Assembly: GCA_003446775.1 (NCBI GenBank)
Contig: DMCH01000090.1
Coordinates: 1-11,481 of the forward strand
DNA: 11,481 bases
Source of the DNA: Chloroflexota bacterium
GTDB taxonomy: Bacteria; Chloroflexota; Dormibacteria; Dormibacterales; Dormibacteraceae
Direction of reading: 5' to 3'
Shown: positions 5,669-11,481 of the stretch, piece by piece
Layout: each line of letters opens with the position of its first letter
Position numbering within the stretch: position 1 is the stretch's first letter
Notes under the pieces: generated by a model
What the model saw: only the letters and a program-made list of their open reading frames with translations
Database searches by the model: none
What the model was told of the DNA's origin: nothing
Position numbers and translations under genes: made by a program

Positions 5669-6751
5669 GTGAAGCGTTCCGATCGCCTCGCCCGTCGCAT
5701 CGGAGTGGGGATCGGAGTCGTCGGTGGCTTTTTTCTGGGTTACGCGTTCGTCCGCCTGTCGGGGATCACTCATCAGGGTTGGGTGCTTATCAGCCTGACC
5801 ACGATCGAGGGTTTGATCTTCGCGTACCTGGGCACGCCGTACGTGCTTGGGGGCTGGCGAGGGTTCAACCAGCGCCTCGCGTCGACTCCGCTACCCGACC
5901 TGCTCAGTGGACTGCTGGGCATGATCGTCGGTCTTGTCATCGCCGTGCTCATCGGCGTTTTCGTCCGCGACCTGGTGGCGCCCTATGGCATCGCTCTGTC
6001 GTTCGTGCTCGCGGTGCTGCTGGCGCTGCTCGGGGCTTCGGTCGGCACGACTCGCCGCGAGGAGCTGACCGCCCTCTTCTTCGGAAGGACCCGGGAGGAG
6101 AAGGGCCATCGCATGGACGCGGTCCTCCTCGACACCTCGGTCATCATCGACGGGCGGATTTTCGACATCGCCAAGACCCGCTTCGTCGATATGCCACTCA
6201 TCGCGCTGAGCTCGGTCCTGCGTGAGCTCCAGTTCGTTGCCGACTCCCCTGATGCAACCCGCCGGCGACGCGGCCGTCGCGGGCTCGACGTGCTCGGCGA
6301 TATGCAGAAGGATCCGTCCATCGACCTGCAGGTGGTGGAGGACGATGTCTCCCCCAATACCGAGATCGACACGCACCTCGTCCGCACAGCCAAGAGCAAG
6401 GGCTGGGGGATCATGACGAACGACTTCAACCTCAACCGCATTGCGCGGCTCGAAGGCGTCACAGTCCTCAACCTCAACGAGCTGGCGCAGGCGATGCGGC
6501 CGGTCGCGATCCCTGGCGAGGAGATCGTGGTCACGGTCGCGCGCGAGGGCAAGGAGCCCGGCCAGGGTGTGGGCAGCCTTGACGACGGTACGATGGTCGT
6601 CGTCCAGAACGGGCGGCGCCTGATGAACCAGACCATCACAGCTGTCGTGACGTCCGTGATCCAGACCTCCGCGGGCCGGATGATCTTCGCCGAGCCCGCC
6701 GGCCAGGACGGCAAGCGCAACAGCCGGCCGAAACGGGACGAGGATTCTTAA
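5669..6751 (+). CDS. yacL: Membrane-anchored PIN/TRAM domain protein (YacL family)
   Basis: A 360-residue protein from GTG. The N-terminal 120 or so residues carry about four hydrophobic segments, for example IGVGIGVVGGFFLGYAFV, LLSGLLGMIVGLVIAVLIGV and GIALSFVLAVLLALLGASVG. A PIN nuclease-like domain begins near residue 149. Its acidic metal-site residues are visible: Asp155 in LLDTSVIIDGR, Glu in VLRELQFV, Asp in EIDTHLV and Asp in TNDFNLNRIA. The C-terminal TRAM domain (EEIVVTVAREGKEPGQGVGS through VTSVIQTSAGRMIF) should bind RNA. Size and order match Bacillus YacL, which also follows radA/disA and precedes ispD. The predicted role is a membrane-associated RNase or RNA-binding factor; the substrate is unknown. 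Here it directly follows radA, since disA is absent. Its stop is a genuine TAA. Confidence 0.92.
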   Translation: MKRSDRLARRIGVGIGVVGGFFLGYAFVRLSGITHQGWVLISLTTIEGLIFAYLGTPYVLGGWRGFNQRLASTPLPDLLSGLLGMIVGLVIAVLIGVFVRDLVAPYGIALSFVLAVLLALLGASVGTTRREELTALFFGRTREEKGHRMDAVLLDTSVIIDGRIFDIAKTRFVDMPLIALSSVLRELQFVADSPDATRRRRGRRGLDVLGDMQKDPSIDLQVVEDDVSPNTEIDTHLVRTAKSKGWGIMTNDFNLNRIARLEGVTVLNLNELAQAMRPVAIPGEEIVVTVAREGKEPGQGVGSLDDGTMVVVQNGRRLMNQTITAVVTSVIQTSAGRMIFAEPAGQDGKRNSRPKRDEDS

Positions 6752-6752
6752 G

Positions 6753-7445
6753 TTGCCTACCGTCGGTGCGATCGTTGCCGCGGCGGGGTCCGGCTCGCGT
6801 CTGGGCCGAGGGAGCAAGGCGTACGTCCGCCTGAACGGCCGGACCACACTGGCGCGGGTCCTGGAGCTTTTCCTGGCGCTGGACGAGGTGGATCGGATCG
6901 TGGTCGTGGGCCCACCGAGCCGCCTGGAGAACGCGGAACGCGAGGTGGCGTCGCTCGCTCCCCGCAAGCCGGTCGCTGTCCGCGCGGGAGGCAATAGTCG
7001 CCAGGAGTCGGTGCGCGCCGGCCTGGCGGCTCTCGGCGAATGCGACTTCGTCCTGGTGCATGACGCCGCGCGTCCGCTCGCGACCGCGACCCTCGTGCGG
7101 CGCGTCCTGGCGGCGGCGATGGAGTCGGGCGCCGCCTTCCCGGCCATCGCGCCGCGTGATGCGGTCAAGCGAGTGGAGGGCAACCGGCTCGTCGAGAGCC
7201 TGGACAGATCACGCATCGTGCTGGCGCAGACACCGCAGGCCTTCGCATACGAGCTGCTCGCGCGCGCTCACCGCGAGGCGGCCGACGCGGGCCTGGTCGG
7301 CGACGACGACGCGCAGCTCGTGGCCGCGACCGGCCACGAGGTCACGGTCGTGCAGGGCGAGCCAGCGAACATCAAGCTCACCACGCCGGAGGATTTCGAC
7401 GTGGTCGAGGCGCTGATCAAAGAGCAGGAAGCCGCCGCGACTTGA
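6753..7445 (+). CDS. ispD: 2-C-methyl-D-erythritol 4-phosphate cytidylyltransferase
   Basis: IspD catalyses the CTP-dependent step of the MEP isoprenoid pathway, converting MEP to CDP-ME in the cytoplasm. The 230-residue protein starts at TTG 6753, one base after the preceding TAA. It shows the nucleotide loop AAAGSGSRLGRGSKAY (Arg16, Lys22), AGGNSRQESVRAGL, VLVHDAARP, the TPQ motif in LAQTPQAFAYELL, DDDAQLV and NIKLTTPEDF. One deviation: the family DTxK motif reads DAVK, with Ala137 at the position of E. coli Thr140. The length and other motifs argue that the enzyme is functional. Its 3' end overlaps ispF by four bases (TTGA), indicating translational coupling of consecutive MEP-pathway genes, as often seen. 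Earlier start codons would lie inside yacL. Confidence 0.95.
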   Translation: MPTVGAIVAAAGSGSRLGRGSKAYVRLNGRTTLARVLELFLALDEVDRIVVVGPPSRLENAEREVASLAPRKPVAVRAGGNSRQESVRAGLAALGECDFVLVHDAARPLATATLVRRVLAAAMESGAAFPAIAPRDAVKRVEGNRLVESLDRSRIVLAQTPQAFAYELLARAHREAADAGLVGDDDAQLVAATGHEVTVVQGEPANIKLTTPEDFDVVEALIKEQEAAAT

Positions 7446-7912
7446 GGATCGGCGCGGGCTACGACATCCATCCCCTCAAACCGGGTCGCAAGCTGATCAT
7501 CGGCGGCGTCCGCATACCCCATGGGCTCGGACTGGACGGTCACTCGGACGCGGACGTCCTCACGCACGCGGTCATCGATGCGCTGCTGGGAGCGGCGGCG
7601 CTCGGCAACATCGGCGACCACTTTCCCGCCGATGACCCGAGATACAAGGACGCATCGAGCCTCGACATGCTGGCCACCGCCAGCGAGGTCTTGAAGAGAG
7701 CGGGCTACCGGGTGGTCAACATCGACAGCACGGTTGTCGCTGAGGAGCCGCGATTGCAGCCGCACCTGAGCGAGATGGAGGCCAACATCGCCAAGCGCGT
7801 CGGTGTCGACCGGGGCGCGGTGAGCGTCAAGGCGACATCGCCCGAGGGCCTCGGGGCGTTGGGCAACCGGGCTGGCATCGCAGCGCAAGCGGTGGCGTTG
7901 ATCGACCAGTGA
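7442..7912 (+). CDS. ispF: 2-C-methyl-D-erythritol 2,4-cyclodiphosphate synthase
   Basis: IspF cyclises CDP-ME 2-phosphate to MEcPP with release of CMP, the MEP-pathway step after IspD and IspE. The 156-residue size is normal for this homotrimeric enzyme. Metal ligands are present: Asp8 and His10 in GYDIH and His42 in ADVLTHAVID; His34 lies in DGHSDAD. The C-terminal KATSPEGLG corresponds to the KATTTE substrate loop. Residue 56 is Asn in LGNIGDHFP, where E. coli has Asp56, which contacts the nucleotide ribose. TTG 7442 is used because MRIGAGYDIH aligns with the usual N-terminus; AGGAAG at 7426-7431 is a plausible ribosome site. The start overlaps the ispD stop and the end overlaps the cysS start, four bases each. 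ispE is not in the window. Confidence 0.95.
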   Translation: MRIGAGYDIHPLKPGRKLIIGGVRIPHGLGLDGHSDADVLTHAVIDALLGAAALGNIGDHFPADDPRYKDASSLDMLATASEVLKRAGYRVVNIDSTVVAEEPRLQPHLSEMEANIAKRVGVDRGAVSVKATSPEGLGALGNRAGIAAQAVALIDQ

Positions 7913-9327
7913 CGCTGCGGCTCCACAACACACTGACCGGGACCAAGGAAGTCTTCGCACCCATCGAGGCCGGCCACGTCGGCATCTACACGTGCGGTCC
8001 GACGGTGTGGAACTTTGCCCACATTGGCAACCTGCGCGCGTTCATGTTCTACGACCTGCTGCGCCGGCAGCTGCAAGCGAGCGGCTATCGCGTCACGCAT
8101 GTGATGAACCTGACCGACATCGACGACCGCATCCTCGACCAGGCGATGCACGCGGGGACGACGATCACCGAGTACGTCAAGCCATTCGTCGCGGCTTTCT
8201 TCGAAGACATGGCCGCGATGCGCGCCCAGCCGGCCGAGCAGTACCCGAGGCCGACCGAGCACATCCCGGAAATGGTCGCGATGATCACGACTTTGCTCGA
8301 GAAGGGGTTCGCATATGTCGCCGACGGGGACGTGTACTTCCGCATCGAAAGCTTCCCGCGCTACGGCGCTCTGTCGCACCTCGATCGTTCCGGACTGCGG
8401 CCCGGCGCCCGCGTGGCGACCGACCGTTATGACAAAGAGTCGGCGAGCGACTTCGCGCTGTGGAAGAAGGCGCAACCCGGCGACGACACGCTGGGCGCGG
8501 CGTGGGACGCGCCCTTTGGCCCCGGACGCCCGGGTTGGCACATCGAGTGCTCGGCGATGAGCAAGCGATACCTCGGCGACACGTTCGACATCCACTGTGG
8601 CGGCGTCGACCTGCTGTTTCCCCACCACGAGAACGAGATCGCGCAGTCGGAGGCCGCCAACGGCAAGCCTTTCGCGCGGGTCTGGCTGCACTCGGAATTC
8701 CTGTCGGATGCATCCGGGGAGAAGATGTCGAAGAGCGCCGGGGGCTTCACCATCTTGCGTGACCTCGTCGCCGCCGGGCACGACCCGCTCGCGGTTCGCT
8801 TCTTCCTGATCGCCAACGCCCATTACCGTCAGCGCGTCCGCTTGACCACAGATGCGCTGCATGCGTCTGCCGAGCAGGTGCGGCGCCTGCGGGACTTTGC
8901 GGAGAGGGTGCGCCGCACCGATCCGGCGCCGGCAGCAGATGAAGACCTGATCGCAAGAATCGCGGAGGTGCGGGCCGCGTACCGGGGGGCGCTCGACGAC
9001 GACCTCAACCTGCCTCAGGGCATCGGCGTCGTGTTCGAGCTCGTCCGCGAGGCCAATGCGGCCCTCGACGAGAAGAAGGTGGGCGCGGGCGCACGTGGTG
9101 CGCTGCTTGGGCTTCTCGAGGAAGTCGACGGCCACCTCGACGTGATGGGTGGAGAAGAGCCGGGACTCGCGGACGAGGTGGAGCGGTTGATCGCCGAGCG
9201 CGAGGCGGCGCGGGCCGCGAAGGACTTTGCCCGGGCTGATCGAATTCGCGAAGAGCTGAGGGAGCGCGGGATCGCGCTCGAGGATTCCCGCGATGGCGTC
9301 CGCTGGCGCAGGGTGACGCCCGCATGA
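7909..9327 (+). CDS. cysS: Cysteinyl-tRNA synthetase
   Basis: CysRS is a class I aminoacyl-tRNA synthetase that charges tRNA-Cys, with a zinc ion selecting cysteine. The 472-residue length is typical. Zinc ligands are visible as Cys29 (TCGPTVWNFAHIGN), Cys214 (HIECSAMS) and His239/Glu243 (FPHHENEIAQSEA). The first ATP signature is HIGN (38-41) rather than HIGH, a common variant in this family. The second is KMSKS at 272-276, followed by AGGF rather than the frequent LGNF. The C-terminal helical anticodon-binding part includes DDDLNLPQGIGVVFELV and ends with the family-typical ADRIREELRERGIALEDSRD. GTG 7909 overlaps the ispF stop by four bases, and the TGA overlaps rlmB by four (ATGA). The gltX and cysE genes that precede cysS in Bacillus are absent. 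Confidence 0.97.
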   Translation: MTLRLHNTLTGTKEVFAPIEAGHVGIYTCGPTVWNFAHIGNLRAFMFYDLLRRQLQASGYRVTHVMNLTDIDDRILDQAMHAGTTITEYVKPFVAAFFEDMAAMRAQPAEQYPRPTEHIPEMVAMITTLLEKGFAYVADGDVYFRIESFPRYGALSHLDRSGLRPGARVATDRYDKESASDFALWKKAQPGDDTLGAAWDAPFGPGRPGWHIECSAMSKRYLGDTFDIHCGGVDLLFPHHENEIAQSEAANGKPFARVWLHSEFLSDASGEKMSKSAGGFTILRDLVAAGHDPLAVRFFLIANAHYRQRVRLTTDALHASAEQVRRLRDFAERVRRTDPAPAADEDLIARIAEVRAAYRGALDDDLNLPQGIGVVFELVREANAALDEKKVGAGARGALLGLLEEVDGHLDVMGGEEPGLADEVERLIAEREAARAAKDFARADRIREELRERGIALEDSRDGVRWRRVTPA

Positions 9328-10085
9328 GAGGCCGCTCGAGGCGCTACGAGCGTCCCGCGCCTGCGCCCGCGGCGCTGATCCATGGTCGCAACGCGGTGCT
9401 CGAGGCTGCACGGGCCGGCAAGGTGGTCAAGGTGTTTCAGGCGTCGGGTCTCGGCCATGATCCGCGCCTCGACGAGCTCGCCCGGCTCGCGCCCATCGAG
9501 GTGGTCCCGCCCGAGCGTCTCGACGTCATCGCGACGGGGGTGCATCAGGGCGTGGCGGCCGAGCTCAAGCCCAGGCGCCTCTGGACCCTGAAGGAGCTCC
9601 TCGCCACCAATCCGACGCTGCTGGTGGCGCTGGACGGGATCATGGACCCGCAAAACCTCGGCGCGATCCTGCGCAGCGCGGAGGTGGCCGGCGCCGACGG
9701 CGCGATCATCCCCGAGCATCGAAGCGCGCCGCTGTCGCCAGCTGCGGTCAAGGCGAGCTCGGGCGCCAGCGAGCTGCTCCGGATCGCGCAGGTCTCTGGC
9801 ATCCCGTCGGCGATTGCGGAAGTCAAGCGGGCAGGAATCTGGACAGCGGCTCTCGACGTACGCGGTGATATGTCGCCCTGGGATTTCGACCTCACGCAGC
9901 CGGTCTGCATCGTCGTCGGCAGTGAGGGCGAGGGGGTGCACCGGCTCGTCAGGGAGAGGTGCGACGTACGCCTTCGTCTGCCGGTCGCGGGGCACATCTC
10001 GAGCTTCAATGCGTCGGCCGCGGCGGCGGCCCTGCTGTACGAGGTGATGCGTCAGAGGGAAAGAGGTGGCGGCACCCGCGCCTAG
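9324..10085 (+). CDS. rlmB: 23S rRNA (guanosine-2'-O-)-methyltransferase RlmB (TrmH/SpoU family)
   Basis: A SpoU-class SPOUT methyltransferase expected to methylate the ribose of a 23S rRNA guanosine (Gm2251 in E. coli) using S-adenosylmethionine. The 253-residue protein has an N-terminal substrate-binding domain beginning IHGRNAVLEAARAG, after a basic leader of about 17 residues. The catalytic trefoil-knot domain has motif 1 LDGIMDPQNLGAILRSAE, motif 2 VVGSEGEGVHRLVRERCD and motif 3 LPVAGHISSFNASAAAAAL (usual consensus SLNVSVA). The knot region and the position between cysS and yacP match Bacillus YacO/RlmB. Mitochondrial- or TrmH-type specificity cannot be excluded from sequence alone. The ATG start overlaps the cysS stop; the end overlaps the next gene by 20 bases. 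Confidence 0.92.
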   Translation: MRGRSRRYERPAPAPAALIHGRNAVLEAARAGKVVKVFQASGLGHDPRLDELARLAPIEVVPPERLDVIATGVHQGVAAELKPRRLWTLKELLATNPTLLVALDGIMDPQNLGAILRSAEVAGADGAIIPEHRSAPLSPAAVKASSGASELLRIAQVSGIPSAIAEVKRAGIWTAALDVRGDMSPWDFDLTQPVCIVVGSEGEGVHRLVRERCDVRLRLPVAGHISSFNASAAAAALLYEVMRQRERGGGTRA

Positions 10086-11391
10086 ACTTCTGTACCACTT
10101 GCCTGACGCCACTGCGGAGCTCGAGAGGGCCGCCGCCGACATTCCGCTCAACCGCGACGCGCGTGACGTGCTGACGCGCGCGACGGCGCTGGCGTCCGAT
10201 CGGGGCGCCCTACAGGCGGGGCCGGTCGACGTGCTCAACGCGATCCTGTCCCTTCGCGGGTGTTCGGCATACGAGGCGATCCGAGCGCTCGGGGTCGACC
10301 CGCAAACCATCGCCGCGCAAGCGGACGGCACCCCCGCGCAGGCGGCCAGTAAAGAAGGCGTCGTGACCCTCCCGCTGCGCCAGCTCTTGGTCAATGCCCA
10401 TCGCGAGGCGCAGGTGCTCGGCCACTACCAGGTGGACTCGATCCACCTGCTGCTGGCCCTCCTGTACAGCGATTCGCCGCAAACGTCAGCGGTCCTGCAG
10501 AAGGCCGGGTTGACGCTTTACGACGTCAGGCAGCACCTGCAGACCGGCGCCAGGCCCGACGTCCAGGCCGCGCCCGGCGTCCACACCAGCAAGGACAAAA
10601 AATTGCGCCGAAAGCCGCTGCAGTCGCTGCGCGGGGCGCTTGGCATCAGCCCCATCTTTGGCGGCCTGGTGGCGATCACCGCCATCAGCGGCATCAGCCT
10701 GTGGTTCGACGTGCTGCCGGCAGCGCCCTGGGTGCTGACGATCGTCTTCGTCGTCTCGGGGTGGGTTACATCGTTGTGCATCCACGAGTTCGGCCACGCG
10801 GTCGTCGCTTACCTAGGCGGTGACCGCTCGGTCAAGGCCTCCGGTTACCTGGACCTGAACCCGATCCGCTACGCGAACCTGCTGATGAGCATCATCTTTC
10901 CGGTCGTCTTCCTGGTGCTCGGCGGCATCGCGCTGCCGGGTGGCGCCGTGTACATCGACCACTCCGCCATCCGCAGCCGCTCCTGGGACACGCTCGTCTC
11001 GCTCGCCGGGCCCGCCGGCACGCTGCTGTGCGCGCTGCTGGTCTCGGTTCCGTTTCTGGTCCCCGGCCACGATGACTGGATCACGTCGACGAACGTGGGA
11101 TTCTGGGCAGCACTTTCGTTCCTCGGCTTCATGGAAGTGGTGGCCGTGCTGCTCAACTTGCTGCCGATCCCCGGCTTTGACGGTTTCGGCATCCTGCGTC
11201 CCTGGCTCCCGTACTCGATGCAGGTGCTCTCCGTTCGCTACGCGCAACTGGCGATGATCGGCCTGTTCATCGTCCTGTGGAACGTGGCGCCGGCACGCGA
11301 CGCGTTCTACTCTCTCGCGTTCCAGCTCACCAGCCTGGTGAACATCGACCCCCGCCTCATCGGTTACGGCTTTCAGAACATGCGGCCTTAG
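10066..11391 (+). CDS. Fusion of two Clp N-type repeats with a site-2 (M50) intramembrane metalloprotease
   Basis: A 441-residue protein from GTG 10066; GAGGGA at 10055-10060 is a good ribosome site, and the start overlaps rlmB by 20 bases. The N-terminal 160 or so residues hold two Clp_N-like helical repeats: about 28-86 (NRDARDVLTRATALASDRGA, then GPVDVLNAILS) and 103-160 (LRQLLVNAHREAQVLGHYQV, then DSIHLLLALLYSD). These match the adaptor/substrate-docking repeats of ClpA/ClpC, but no AAA+ module follows. After a basic linker (DKKLRRKP) come membrane segments carrying the zinc motif HEFGH (240-244, Glu241 catalytic) and the second S2P motif NLLPIPGFDG (364-373, Asp372 as metal ligand). The motif set suggests an active protease cutting a membrane protein, with the repeats acting as a cytoplasmic docking domain. 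The substrate is unknown. It replaces nothing obvious in the Bacillus order, where yacP follows rlmB directly. Confidence 0.85.
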   Translation: MAAPAPRLLYHLPDATAELERAAADIPLNRDARDVLTRATALASDRGALQAGPVDVLNAILSLRGCSAYEAIRALGVDPQTIAAQADGTPAQAASKEGVVTLPLRQLLVNAHREAQVLGHYQVDSIHLLLALLYSDSPQTSAVLQKAGLTLYDVRQHLQTGARPDVQAAPGVHTSKDKKLRRKPLQSLRGALGISPIFGGLVAITAISGISLWFDVLPAAPWVLTIVFVVSGWVTSLCIHEFGHAVVAYLGGDRSVKASGYLDLNPIRYANLLMSIIFPVVFLVLGGIALPGGAVYIDHSAIRSRSWDTLVSLAGPAGTLLCALLVSVPFLVPGHDDWITSTNVGFWAALSFLGFMEVVAVLLNLLPIPGFDGFGILRPWLPYSMQVLSVRYAQLAMIGLFIVLWNVAPARDAFYSLAFQLTSLVNIDPRLIGYGFQNMRP

Positions 11392-11395
11392 CCGG

Positions 11396-11481
11396 ATGGA
11401 ACGCTTGATCGTCGACGGCTACAACATCATCCATGCCTGGCCGTCGCTCAAACGACTTCTCGGCGTTTCGCTCGAGGCCGC
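11396..11481 (+). CDS. NYN-domain RNase (YacP/Rae1 family), 5' end only
   Basis: Only the first 28 codons are present before the window ends. MERLIVDGYNIIHAWPSL is the characteristic start of YacP-like NYN domains, in which the Asp of VDGYN is part of the PIN-like acidic active site. In Bacillus subtilis YacP (Rae1) is a ribosome-associated endoribonuclease and lies directly after rlmB, so family and position agree. The gene starts five bases after the stop of the protease gene; the ribosome site is weak (GCCGG), which suggests coupled translation. The rest, including the remaining catalytic acids, lies outside the window. Confidence 0.85.
   Translation, partial: MERLIVDGYNIIHAWPSLKRLLGVSLEA

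Noticed and set aside
5891..7216. A 441-codon minus-strand frame opposite yacL and ispD
   Set aside because: It is the antisense of two well-supported genes and has a low-complexity Arg/Ala/Asp-rich composition with no motif.
7705..9411. A 568-codon open frame on the minus strand, opposite ispF/cysS
   Set aside because: No recognisable domain, and the plus strand carries complete enzymes with all catalytic motifs. Long antisense frames are expected in GC-rich coding DNA.
9015..10394. A 459-codon minus-strand frame opposite cysS, rlmB and the protease gene
   Set aside because: Antisense of three coupled genes; composition is typical of a shadow frame.

Overview
The window is about 11.5 kb of GC-rich, densely coding bacterial DNA. 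It looks like a chromosomal fragment of a Terrabacteria-type organism: Chloroflexota or a neighbour such as Candidatus Dormibacterota is my best guess, Actinomycetota less likely. This rests on high GC, frequent GTG/TTG starts, and gene order matching Bacillota and Actinomycetota in two places. It is inference, because no rRNA or marker phylogeny is available.

Left block (1-3883): the 3' part of a MoxR-type AAA+ ATPase gene, interrupted by an in-frame TAA in a conserved motif, is followed by a DUF58 (vWA-like) gene. A SpoIIM-family membrane protein gene runs convergently (minus strand), and an RDD-family membrane protein gene diverges from it. MoxR>, DUF58>, <SpoIIM, RDD> is a recurring arrangement; from memory mycobacteria have the same order and orientations around moxR2. 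MoxR and DUF58 are thought to act as a chaperone pair for partner proteins. SpoIIM and RDD are integral membrane proteins of unclear role.

Middle (3884-4211): a 328-base non-coding stretch holds two tandem copies of a palindromic repeat, a hairpin followed by a short T-tract, and an AT-richer leader with small palindromes ahead of radA. Related repeats sit at 551-652, between moxR and the DUF58 gene. A different dyad at 2012-2048 has been absorbed into the C-terminal codons of spoIIM.

Right block (4212-11481): a tightly packed plus-strand operon, radA - PIN/TRAM membrane protein (yacL-like) - ispD - ispF - cysS - rlmB - ClpN/site-2 protease fusion - NYN-domain RNase (yacP/rae1-like, cut by the window end). 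Neighbours overlap by 4 or 20 bases or are 1 to 11 bases apart. It is a reduced form of the Bacillus subtilis clpC-radA-disA-yacL-ispD-ispF-gltX-cysE-cysS-mrnC-rlmB-yacP region, without disA, gltX, cysE and mrnC. It joins DNA recombination repair, isoprenoid precursor synthesis, cysteinyl-tRNA charging, 23S rRNA methylation and RNA turnover. The unusual member is the 441-residue protein between rlmB and yacP, which joins two Clp N-terminal-type repeats to an intramembrane M50 metalloprotease.

I saw no tRNA, rRNA, CRISPR array, insertion sequence or phage gene. The best leads are the ClpN-S2P fusion, the hairpin repeats with compensatory changes, and the repeat-derived tail of SpoIIM.
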